A stretch of 64,000 bases of DNA from Artocarpus heterophyllus (lineage: Eukaryota > Streptophyta > Magnoliopsida > Rosales > Moraceae), in NCBI GenBank assembly GCA_025403435.1, contig CM046348.1, forward strand, positions 30,584,148-30,648,147. The letters are read 5' to 3'. The position numbers were made by a program, and so were the translations under genes. How positions within the stretch are numbered: the first letter of the stretch is position 1; each line of letters starts with the position of its first letter. Of the stretch, positions 20,993 to 30,700 are shown piece by piece. The notes beneath the pieces are model-generated. The model was not told the origin of the DNA. It did no database searches and was given only the letters and a program-made list of their open reading frames with translations.

Positions 20993-22697
20993 AACCCAAA
21001 CTGCATCGTGCCGCTGCTCCGTCCTCGAGAAACCTTGTGAGGAAATCCATCGTCACATGCTCCCATTTCCACCCTGGAATAGGAAGCGGCTGAAGCTGAC
21101 CTGCAGGCTTCTGATGCTCAGCTTTCACCTGAAGACACGTCGAACACTTGGCCACGTACTCTCGAACATCTTTCTTCATGTCTCTCCACCAATATTGTCT
21201 CTTCAAATCACGATACATCTTGGTGCTCCCTGGATGAATAGCGAACTGAGACCTATGAGCTTCGTCTAGAACGGCTTTTGTCACCTCGGCGATAACTGGA
21301 ACTGCAAGACGCTCCTGGAAGTACAACGATCCATCTGCATGCACGCTCCATTCCTCGAACTGCTCCCCGTTCTGAATCCGTGATCGAATCCCCTGCAAAT
21401 GTCGATCCTGCCACTGACCTTGCTTCACCATCCGAACAAGAGCTGGAGTCGCTTCCACATGATATAACGAAACTCGATCACCATCTTCATGATATAGTAG
21501 CCGATACTCACTCACTGTCGCATCCCTGCTCCAGTCCTCAAAAATCAAACAAGCGAGAATCCCTGAAGACTTCCTGCTAAGCGCGTCCGCGACTACATTA
21601 GCTTTCCCGGGATGATACTGCAAAGCGAAATCATAATCCTCCATGTACTCCACCCATCTGCGCTGCCTCAGATTGAGATCCCTCTGAGTGAACAAATGCC
21701 TCAAACTCTTGTGATCGGAGAAGACCTGAAATGACGCTCCATACAAGTAACATCTCCAAATCTTCAGCGCGTAGATCACTGCCGCAAGCTCTAAATCATG
21801 AGTAGGATAATTCCGCTCGTGAGGTCGTAGCTGTCTCGATCCGTACGCAACCACACGTCCATGCTGCATCAACACGCATCCAAGTCCGCGCCCTGAAGCA
21901 TCAGCATAAACTTCATACGGCTCATTACTGCTAGGAATAATCAACACTGGAGCTGAAGTCAACCGGTTCTTCAATTCCTGAAAAGCAGACTCACAATCTT
22001 CATCCCACTCAAACCTGACATTTTTCTTGATCAATCTCGTCAACGGAGCTGCAATCTTCGAAAAGTCCTTTACAAATTTCCTGTAATATCCAGCAAGACC
22101 TAAGAAGCTGCGAATCTCTGCTACATTCCTTGGTCGTTCCCACTCCAATATAGCTTCAATCTTGGATGGATCCACTGAAATACCATGCTCCGAGATGACA
22201 TGACCCAGAAACTTGACCTCAGTCAACCAGAACTCACATTTTTCCCTCTTAGCATACAACTGGTGCTCCCGCAAAGTCTGAAGCACGATCCGAAGATGCT
22301 GCTCATGCTCCTTCCAAGTCTTAGAATACACAAGAATATCATCGATGAACACGATCACAAACTGATCCAGATGCGGCCTAAATACCCTGTTCATCAGATC
22401 CATAAAAGCTGCCGGAGCATTTGTCAACCCAAAAGATATAACCAGAAACTCGAAGTGCCCATACCGAGTCCTAAAAGCTGTCTTGGGAATGTCCTCTTCC
22501 TTGATCCTGAGCTGATGATAACCTGAACGCAAATCAATCTTTGAGAAGTATCGCGAACCTCCCAACTGATCAAATAGCTCATCAATCCTAGGCAAGGGAT
22601 ACTTGTTCTTCACTGTAACACGATTCAGCTGTCGATAATCCACACATAACCTGAGAGTCCCATCGTGCTTCTTAGCAAACAAACTGGTGCTCCCCAC
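20982..22697 (-). pseudogene. Gypsy 1 reverse transcriptase, RNase H and integrase N-terminal part
   Basis: A 571-residue open frame. RT motifs: [34 protein letters not shown] and the catalytic [14 protein letters not shown] (residues about 113-126). The normally invariant [13 protein letters not shown] reads [13 protein letters not shown]. RNase H follows at about residues 260-370 ([29 protein letters not shown]). Then comes the integrase HHCC zinc-binding domain ([10 protein letters not shown] ... CSTCLQVK) and the first core Asp in HVTMDFLTR. The true frame enters from the protease frame through a one-base deletion near 22682 and leaves through a one-base insertion near 21036; Gypsy 2 keeps the undamaged base pattern at both places. 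Functions: copying element RNA into cDNA, removing RNA, and integration. Confidence 0.94.
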
Positions 22698-23644
22698 GGA
22701 GATGTGCTATTCCGAATATACCCTTTATCAGCAAGCTCCTGAAGTTGCTTCCTCAATTCCTTCATTTCTGCCGGCGCCATCCGATAAGGTGCCATAGAAA
22801 TCGGTGTTGTCCCTGGAAACAACTCGATACCAAACTCAATCTCCCGATGCGGTGGTAACCCTGATAACTCATCGGGGAAGACATCCTCGAACTCATCAAC
22901 CACCGAAATCGCTACACTACTACTCGAAACATAGGGCTCGCAATCTAGATTGGCAAGAAAAGCAAAACAATCTAGATTCCTTCGCCCTCCTAGACATGAC
23001 TTCATAAGACGCTCACTCATTAGCCAATCACCACCACCCTGGTAAGTGATTACCGTCCCCCTATCAGACACTAGGGTTACTTTCCTAAGTTGGCAGTCCA
23101 CAACTGCACTATACCTGGACAACCAGTCCATCCCTAAAATCACATCATAGGAACTCTTGGGGAGTATAATCAAATCACTTTTCAAAATCTCATCCCCAAT
23201 CTTTATTTTACATGATTTACACATACAATTTACACACACCCGCCCCAAGGGAGAAGTTATGACTAGGGGTTCATTAAACTCTTCTACTTCTAATCCCAAG
23301 GCATGTACAAAAGAACTCAAAATGAGAGAATGAGAGGCACCAGTATCAAATAAAACACGAGCTAAGGATCTAGAAACCAAAACCATACCATCGACAACCG
23401 CGTTACCAGTATGAGAATCTGACCCTCCAGATGCCATTGCATGAACCTGTACTGGTGCTTTTCCTTTTCCTCTACCGACATTACTGGGTCCTGGATTACT
23501 CGGCCGATGCTGCTGAGATGGAGACGACTGCACACTACCTGTACTCGGCGCTCTATACTGAGGAACACTGCGCTGAAAATACTGCGGCTGCTGCCCCCGT
23601 GCCGGATATGAGAATTGCTGAGGAGAAAACTGCGGATACTGCAA
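22625..23644 (-). pseudogene. Gypsy 1 Gag tail, protease and RT connection
   Basis: This open frame directly continues the Gag frame past an in-frame TAG (23645-23647). After a Q/P/Y/S-rich spacer comes the aspartic protease with VLFDTGASHSLI (active-site DTG at about residues 100-102) and VILGMDWLSRYSAVVDC. The RT N-terminal linker follows ([44 protein letters not shown]). The last 18 or so residues are a wrong-frame tail after the frameshift near 22682. There is no ATG at its start, so it depends on readthrough, or the TAG has simply inactivated it. The protease would cut the polyprotein in the virus-like particle. Confidence 0.92.
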
Positions 23645-24598
23645 CTACGGGTACTGCGGAGGCGGAGGTAGGGTCTGAGGCTGAGGCTGAGATGAACGAC
23701 TGGCATCCTCCCCGGTCTGAGATCCAAGACGAGCACTCCTGATCGGGCAATTCCTCTTGATGTGTCCGGGCTGCTGACAGAAATGACAATGGAAGCTGTA
23801 GGGGTTGCTGCGCCCGCTGCCAGACGAACTGCTACTGCCACTGGTCGCACCGCCTTGCTTGCCTTTCCCCGGAGCTGGACGACTACTGGTGCTCTTCCTG
23901 CCACTCCTCTGCGGTCCTCCTGAAGCCTTGGCTCGGTCCTCACAATACTGCACATAATCATTCCCCACGGAGATCACCGACGACACAAGCTCTCCGAAAC
24001 TCCTAAGCCGTAGAGCAACCAACTGCCGCCGAATAGGAGCCTTGAGTCCTTCCTGAAACTTGATGCATTTCTCACGCTCTGATGCCACACCTGATGGAGC
24101 AAATCTAGCCAACTCGTTAAATTTTGCCTCATACTCCCGAACTGAAAGATCACCCTGCTGCAATCTATAAAACTCAGCTGCCTTCTGATCTCTATATCCC
24201 TGCGAAAAATACCGATCATAGAACAGCTCCTCGAACTTGTCCCAACCGATATCGCCACCGCGCTCCAGACGCTTAGTTTGTTTCCACCAGGTGTTAGCGC
24301 CACCCTCGAGCTTATATGCCGCAAACTCCACACGATACTCCTCAGGCACACCAAGAGTATCTAGATGCTTCAAGATCGAATCCAACCAATATTCAGCTAA
24401 CCGCGGATCCCCGTTGCCATCAAAAGTCAAAATAGACGCCCGCCGAAATTCTTTAAAGAAAGCATGCCAACTACCAACACTGGAGTCTTCCGGTCTAGCC
24501 CTGGCTGCCATCTGCCGGAAAGCCGCAAACATAGACCTCATCATGCTCTCATCATTTCCAAACTCGGCGTCAGCAGTCGAACGACGTCTAGGTGCCAT
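23645..24598 (-). CDS. Gypsy 1 Gag (capsid and nucleocapsid)
   Basis: A 317-residue frame from ATG (MAPRRRSTADAEFG) to TAG. The capsid region includes YWLDSILKHLDTLGVPEEYR, YKLEGGANTWWKQTK and FEELFYDRYFSQGYRD, typical of the plant retrotransposon gag domain. A linker rich in S, G, R and K leads to an intact CCHC zinc knuckle, CHFCQQPGHIKRNC (residues 271-284). It ends in a Q/P-rich stretch where a CAG-like codon appears to have become TAG. Known role: assembles the cytoplasmic particle and binds element RNA. Gypsy 2 starts with the same MAPRRRST sequence, supporting this start. Protein made alone from this frame would lack protease and polymerase. Confidence 0.93.
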   Translation of the reverse strand: MAPRRRSTADAEFGNDESMMRSMFAAFRQMAARARPEDSSVGSWHAFFKEFRRASILTFDGNGDPRLAEYWLDSILKHLDTLGVPEEYRVEFAAYKLEGGANTWWKQTKRLERGGDIGWDKFEELFYDRYFSQGYRDQKAAEFYRLQQGDLSVREYEAKFNELARFAPSGVASEREKCIKFQEGLKAPIRRQLVALRLRSFGELVSSVISVGNDYVQYCEDRAKASGGPQRSGRKSTSSRPAPGKGKQGGATSGSSSSSGSGRSNPYSFHCHFCQQPGHIKRNCPIRSARLGSQTGEDASRSSQPQPQTLPPPPQYP

Positions 24599-24682
24599 TC
24601 TCTCACTTCTAAAAACAAAATTTGGACTGTCAGAGGTATTTCATTGTCAAACCTATGTGTGCACAATTCCCAAGGTTCATAA

Positions 24683-24700
24683 CCTTGAGCTCTGATACCA
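24683..24700 (-). other. Primer binding site of Gypsy 1 (initiator Met tRNA)
   Basis: On the minus strand TGGTATCAGAGCTCAAGG, three bases after the 5' LTR end. The first 12 bases match the complement of the plant initiator-Met tRNA 3' end, the usual primer for such elements. Confidence 0.9.
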
Positions 24701-24703
24701 TTC

Positions 24704-26868
24704 TGTCACGCCCCGGAGTACGGGAGGTGACGTGGCAGAATATTTAGATTAATTAAAAGAGGATTTAATTAAAATTAAGAGTTTAAAAATCCAATTAAGT
24801 AAGAAATAAAGAGATTTCCCACCACATTTGATAAACAAATTTTTAAATATTTAGTAAATAATAATAATTGAATAAAAACCGCGAATATGGGTTCCACAAC
24901 CCACAACTTGTGCACACACATGGTTCTGACAATATCACTAATACAATTACAGTCCAAGTACAAATAAAGTTAAGTCTTACATGCCTTGATTAATACTACA
25001 GAATATAAATAAACTCTCCTATTGCTCCTGAGTTCGGTCCGAAGAATCTTCTCCAAACCTAAAGGAAGACCACCTAGATGGGGGAAATTCAAAACAATAA
25101 AACGTGAGCGAAAGGCTCAGTAGGACTATGTTTTATAAATAATTTAATTTGAAGAAACAGTTCATTGTTAGGAGTACTCAAAAGAGAACTTAATAAATAA
25201 ATACATAAATGCATAATTTGAGTAGAGCCGTTCTGACATAGAACGGTCTACTCGTACAACCAAAAACACCATTTTCCTTTTTCCTAGGCAAACCATGAAA
25301 TCACCACCGTAGTGGCCTAGCTGGGTTTCGGGACCTGCCCCCAAGGTCGATCGCTACGCGACCCGATCTCTGATATGGCATCATGCCCATGTGTTTATTA
25401 TCATTATCCTTCAAAACCCAATTACCGAGTGTTGTCAATTACATTTATTATGAAATTCATTTCATATCACGGTATATTAAAATATAACCGATAAAACTAT
25501 TTTCAAACAACCGTTGAAAACATTTTGATAGAAATCCTTTCCAAAGCCAAATCATTTCAAAACTAGGCTACCAAAGAAATAGGATAGAAGTCCTACCTCA
25601 GTACTCGTGCCGGTACCCCACACCGTAATCCCTGTCCGCTATACGTTAGCTCCACGGAACCACGAATGATCCTAGATACAAACTAAGTCGATCAATATCT
25701 AGTTCGAGACATTCTATGTTACTAAATCATTTCATGATGTCCTAGTGTGCCATTTGTACCTTTAAAATCATCCTATAAGGTTGGGATTTAAATCAGGGTT
25801 CAAAATAGTAAAAACGGGTAAAAATCACAAAATTTTCCATGCCTCGGTCGGCCTGCCGGACGCCCTGCTTCGGCCTGCCGAACTGCACAGTTCGGCCTGC
25901 CGGAAGCAAGGTTCGGCCTGCCGAACATTTCCCCAGATTCGGCCTGCCGGTCGGAAGAACACCGGCCTGCCGATCATCACTCCGGCCTGCCGAACATGAA
26001 CTTCGGCCTGCCGAACTAGGAAGATCCAGAAATCCCAGCCACGGGTTTCTCGATCCCCAAAATCCAAATATGGATTCCAACCTGTTTTTCTCAAATCCCA
26101 GGCATGAAAAATAATCATAGTTGATAGAAAAACATTCTAGAACATGTTTGGAATCATTTAAACAACATTTAAACTCAAAATCCTCAAAAATCCAAAAATG
26201 AGAAAAAGAGGAGAAAAATGAAAAATCTTAAATCCAATCCGTTTTTCTTCAATCTAAACTTAGATTCTAGTTGTTCTAAGTTCATTTAACACAAATCCAC
26301 GGTTTTCTAAGCTTAAACAAACTTAGATTTCAAAAACACACAAAATTAAAAATTTTGTAAAAAGTTTAGAAATTTTGAATCTAACCTCGAATCGAAGCTT
26401 CAATCCGCGTTCTCGGTTGCCGAATCACGTCCCCGAGCTTCCTCCTTGCTGTTCCGAAGCTTGGATTCGAATGTGCTTTCAAAAATTTTTGAAAGAGATT
26501 GAGAGAGAGAGTGAGCTGCCGAGAGAGAGAGAGAAGAGAGAGAGAGGTGTTGCAGGAGAGTGAGGAGAGAGAGAGGAAGGAAGGAAATAAATAGAGAAAA
26601 TCGGTGGGCGGTTTTACTGTGCGAAAACCATGTGCCGCCCACGGTTTTGCAAAACGGAGTATTTTTAACATTTTACAAATTGTGGTGTTTTAAAACTCAA
26701 AACATCATTTTAAAACAATAAGAAATCCTTCGAATTCATTAATTTAACAAAACAACCAAAAATTCAAAAATCCAACCAAATAGTCTAATAAATGTTAAAA
26801 CTTTAATTATGGCACACTAATTCATCATTTACATTACATTAATATTAAATAAATTTCGGGGCGTTACA
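24704..26868 (-). repeat. 5' LTR of Gypsy 1
   Basis: 2165 bp, on the plus strand TGTCACGCCCCGG ... CGGGGCGTTACA. Contains the conserved hairpin (25220-25253), an exact eight-site CGGCCTGCCG array (about 25849-26013) and a GA-rich stretch (about 26500-26580) that would be a CT-rich leader on the element's sense strand. Followed by the GGCCA target duplication. Confidence 0.96.
25849..26013 (-). repeat. Array of eight CGGCCTGCCG dyads, 5' LTR
   Basis: Same eight sites and spacing as in the 3' LTR (offset 6911 bp). The cores are unchanged between the two LTRs, while a base between sites differs (GTCGAAAG versus GTCGGAAG). Confidence 0.95.
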
Positions 26869-26873
26869 GGCCA

Positions 26874-27656
26874 TGGTTTTACAAAGTTTTAACAGGTTTG
26901 TGATCATGTTATGTATATAAATTATGTGATCTTAAGTCTTTCCCATGCTTAAATTACATTTTTTAGAGAGTTGGCACTCTAAGGTTTTTATCTATTAACT
27001 ATATATAAAAAGCCATGTAAGAATGACATTTTTTTCTTTCCACTTCGTCATTCGTTTTGGTTTTTCTTTTTTTTTTTTTTTCTTATTTTTGCTTTCCATG
27101 CCTTTCTTCACTTTTGTTTAACTCTTTGTTAGTTTTGTCATTTCCTTTCCTTTTTATTCTAGAGTTTCTTATTTTTGTTCTTACAATTTTTAACACATTG
27201 ATTTTTTCTTGCCTTTTTTTTTTCTTTTTTAAGAATATTATGTTAGTGTTTTGCAATATATATACGAACAATGTACTTTCTTTAGTTAATCTATCCCTTA
27301 TATGAAATAATATTTTTTAAAAAAATATCTTCACTTAAATATTGTTACTAAATGTGATCTTTAGCTTTTGCACATGAGATTGACGTGGGGCATGGGGTTT
27401 CCTTCCTTTTTTTTCCTTTTGTTTATTTGTTTTACTTTTTGCTTCAATATATTTCTTTTGTCTTTTTGACCTATTCGTTATATTTAGTCCTCCATTTTTC
27501 TTATTTTTGTGTTTTTTTTTTAATTTTTTGCTTTCCTTCTAAATTTTCTCATTAACAACTTTTTTCTTTTTAAATATTCTCTACTTAACTTCTCTTTTTT
27601 TACTAAACTGAACAGTCAATAGAGTAATAAAATAAAACTAAATTTTATAAGGCATA
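26874..27656 (+). other. Copia 2 leader, first part
   Basis: Continues the Copia 2 internal region after Gypsy 1 (GGCCATGGTTTTACAAAG). Very T-rich from about 27050, with no real coding content; the low-complexity frames here are homopolymer artefacts. Confidence 0.65.
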
Positions 27657-28428
27657 TCTATACTCTTAATAAAATAGAATAGGCAATTCGCCCATTTAAT
27701 GACATGTGGCACAAAGCTTTTATTCTTTTTTCTTTTTTTAATTTTTTTCTATCCTTTATTTTGGATTATCTTAGCTTTTTCCCTTTTTTTCATTTTTTTT
27801 GTTTTTATTTCTTTTGTTTTTTTTTCATCCTTCTTACTTTTTCATTCACATTTTTTATACTTCATTTTTTTTCGTACCCATCTTTTTTTATTGAAGTATT
27901 CTACCTATATTTTTCTTTTTTTTTCTTTCCTGCTAATATCTTATATCTTTTAAAATTTGCTTCATTAAATTTACATATTCTTTTGCATCCTTTAAAATGT
28001 TAATTTATCATTTGTGACCTTCAAGTTTTATTCTTTTTCCTTTTTATTTATGCAACTTCTTTATCTTAACCTACTCTTATTCAAATAATTTTTCTCACAT
28101 GTAGAATTACCTAAATTATGTTTTTGCTATAAATTTTTTCCTCATAAATATTTTCCTAACTATGACCTTCATAAATATTTTTCTTAAATGTTTCCCTGAA
28201 ATAAGATGAGTTCCTACCTAAATATCTTTGTTATGTAACCTCCCTTAATATTTTTTTCCTTATAAATACCACATAAATAAATTACTATCTAATTTTTCTA
28301 TTAAAAATAATGTTACCTTTGAAATGTGTTCCGCTAAATATTTTTTTCCACTAAACTAAATTTTATAATAAATTTTAAATTTTCATATAAAAATTCTAAA
28401 CACAAGCAAAACGCGTGCCCAACACTAG
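27657..28428 (+). mobile_element. Non-autonomous Helitron, 772 bp
   Basis: Starts TCTATACTCTTAATAAAATAG after an A and ends GCGTGCCCAACACTAG before a T. This fits the Helitron rules: 5' TC, 3' CTRR, insertion between A and T, no target duplication. The 5' TCTATACT-n-TTAATAAAA and 3' ACGCGTGCCCAACACTAG texts are typical of plant Helitrons. The interior is T-rich with no Rep/helicase gene. The usual 3' hairpin is weak (GCAAAACGCGTGC). Confidence 0.7.
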
Positions 28429-29719
28429 TATATTTATATATTGTCATGAGATTATATGGTGAAAGTTTATTAATTAATTATTGTTAATAAAATTTTGATT
28501 TTAATTATTATTTTTAATTAATCAATATTTGCCAGTTATAGTTCCTTAGATGTTAGAATGTATATCTAGGTTTTTCATGTAATTAGACAGTAGTCTATCA
28601 TTATCGTCTAAGATTTGTTATTTTAATTTTGGTTGTAAATTTGTATTAAAATAATTATTTGAAGTGAAAATGAATCTAGAAAATGGAGATGATTGATGGT
28701 TTATTTATTTTCTATGTTTATAAATTTTTCGTAAGATTTTAAATTGTTATTAAAATTAAACTTAAAAATCATAGAGAAAAACAACCCTCAGGTCTGGTTC
28801 TATGGCAGGCTGGTTGATTGCCCCCAAGGTAGTCTAGTCAAATGGTGACAACGTCATGGTCGGGCTGTCGAACAGAGGCGGTCAATCGACCCTTGTTATG
28901 GGCGATCAACTGCTTGATGTTAGGACATCTTTTTCTATTATTTCTGAAAGTTTTTTAATGAGTTATTTTTTAGGAAAACAAAAACAAAAATTTTATGATA
29001 ACCAAAGAATAAATTTTCATTGAAGTTGAAGATGAATGCCATATGAAGAAGGATATAACGAGGAAGATGCAGGATAAATAATCGATAAATTTTTTGAGTA
29101 AAAATTTTGTAATCTTTATTTTCTTTTCTCTAGGGTGAAACCATGATAGTACGGTTATTTATTATGTTGCTTGTAGCTTTGCTTATTGTGCTACTTGTTT
29201 GCTTTATAATATGTTTTGCAATGTATGTTGATAACATGTCATGTAGAATAGGGAGTACTGCTCGTTAAAAATTATTCATGTATGTTAACATAAATCCTTA
29301 TTTCTAAAATATTGAGTAAGAATAGGTTTTTGAAGAGAGAAACTAAGGCTTCCATGTTAGTCCATAGGTAATACATAGTGGTTCCAACCCCTAGGAAGGG
29401 ATACATCATGTATTGGGTTGGATCTGCAAGAGGATAAGTTGCTTTAGCATGTTTTATCATTGTTCACCCCTAGATGACAATTATACACCATAGATAAAGT
29501 AGTAAGACGATGGTCAAACACTAAAGACTAATTTTATCATTAATTTCCCCTAGAAGCTCTATTAATAAAATTAATGGCCAAAAAAAGTGATTATTAGTAT
29601 ATGCTAAACCAAGACAAGCCTTAGAACATACTAATCGGATGGGATCCATGTTTCTAATTGAATTTGGCTAGTCTTCCCCTCGGTGAGTTATTGAATTCTA
29701 AGCTAGGAATAATTGTTGT
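28429..29719 (+). other. Copia 2 leader, second part
   Basis: Non-coding AT-rich DNA between the Helitron and gag, with a GC-richer island at 28795-28920. No conserved protein frame was found on either strand. Confidence 0.5.
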
Positions 29720-29849
29720 ATGATTGTGATTTTTTTAAGGTTTGACACACAAACACATTATATGCTTGCTTGTTTGATTGTGTTATCTTACGAAATTGTT
29801 ATTGCATTTTTTATTATGTTTAGTATATGCATCTTTATTGTAAATAAAA

Positions 29850-30700
29850 ATATCTACAAACGCATTATCTTCGATACTTACAAAAATATACTAACCAACG
29901 AGAATTATAATGATTGGAAGCGTAACCTTAATATTGTCGTATCCTTTGAGAAACTCAAATTAGTGCTAACCATACCCTGTCCTCCTACACATATCAGTGA
30001 ATCCACTAATGAACAAATCTAAGCGTATAATTGCTTGAAACATGTTGACGATCAAGCCCGCTGCTATATTATGGCTAGCATGAATAATGTGCTATAGGCT
30101 CAACATGAAGATCATGAAACTGCTAGACAGATCATAGATAATTTTGAAGACATGTTTGAAGGTCAAACCTTAACAAAGCAACAAGGGGCTCTTTAGAAGC
30201 TTCTCAACTGTAAACAAAAACTAGGGACATCTGTGAAGTATCACATGATGTTTTTCATGGATTACCTTGTCGAGGCTTAAACCCAAGAGTTGATATTGAT
30301 GTTGTCATAAATGACCATGGTCTTTGACTCTTTCTAAGGAGTTCATCCCATTTAGAGCTTCGTATAACTTGAGCAATAAAAAAATTTACCTTAATTAAGT
30401 TAATGAAGCAGTTGCAGGAGTTCGAAAACTTGATCAGGGAAGTACCTACTAGTGGTGAGGCAAGCTTGGAGGTTGCATTTGGTTCTAATCCCAACCTTGA
30501 GAACGGCAAAAAGCAAAAGGCTAGAACGGGAAGTTTTCTATTTTGCCAACCAAGGGCAAGAAAAAGAAGATGAAGAAAAGGAACCCAAAGAAGCTCAAGT
30601 GTTTCTTTTGTGGGAAGGTCAAGAACATGAAAAAGAATTGCAAGGACTTTCTAGTTAAAGGAGGTAAATGTGAACTTCTGGTTATTAAAACTTGTTTAGT
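29850..30700 (+). pseudogene. Copia 2 gag remnant
   Basis: The N-terminal part is at about 29890-29980 (NYNDWKRNLNIVVSFEKLKL, characteristic of the UBN2-type gag domain of plant Copia). The frame then decays through stops between 30020 and 30540. The nucleocapsid end reappears at 30600-30641 as CFFCGKVKNMKKNC, a CCHC knuckle whose His has become Asn, which should spoil zinc binding. Two overlapping frames near 30450-30900 reflect a frameshift between gag halves. Confidence 0.88.

Larger units (their letters stand above)
17806..26868 (-). mobile_element. Gypsy 1: nearly intact Ty3/gypsy chromovirus
   Basis: A 9063 bp element on the minus strand, with LTRs at 24704-26868 (upstream) and 17806-19957 (downstream). 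A perfect 5 bp target duplication GGCCA lies at 17801-17805 and 26869-26873. Minus-strand order: 5' LTR, primer site, Gag, protease, RT, RNase H, integrase, a chromodomain-like tail, polypurine tract, 3' LTR. The integrase-last order defines Gypsy, and the WRNHGV-like tail marks a chromovirus, most like the Tekay/Del group. By eye the LTRs differ by about 20 substitutions and two indels, mostly C/T or G/A, which indicates a recent insertion. Three lesions (TAG at 23645, frameshifts near 22682 and 21036) block a full polyprotein. Confidence 0.96.

Noticed and set aside
20078..24695. Plus-strand frames of 60-152 residues opposite Gypsy 1
   Set aside because: Antisense shadows of gag and pol frames.
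27057..28003. Phe-rich frames of 62-99 residues
   Set aside because: Poly-T low-complexity artefacts in the Copia 2 leader and Helitron.
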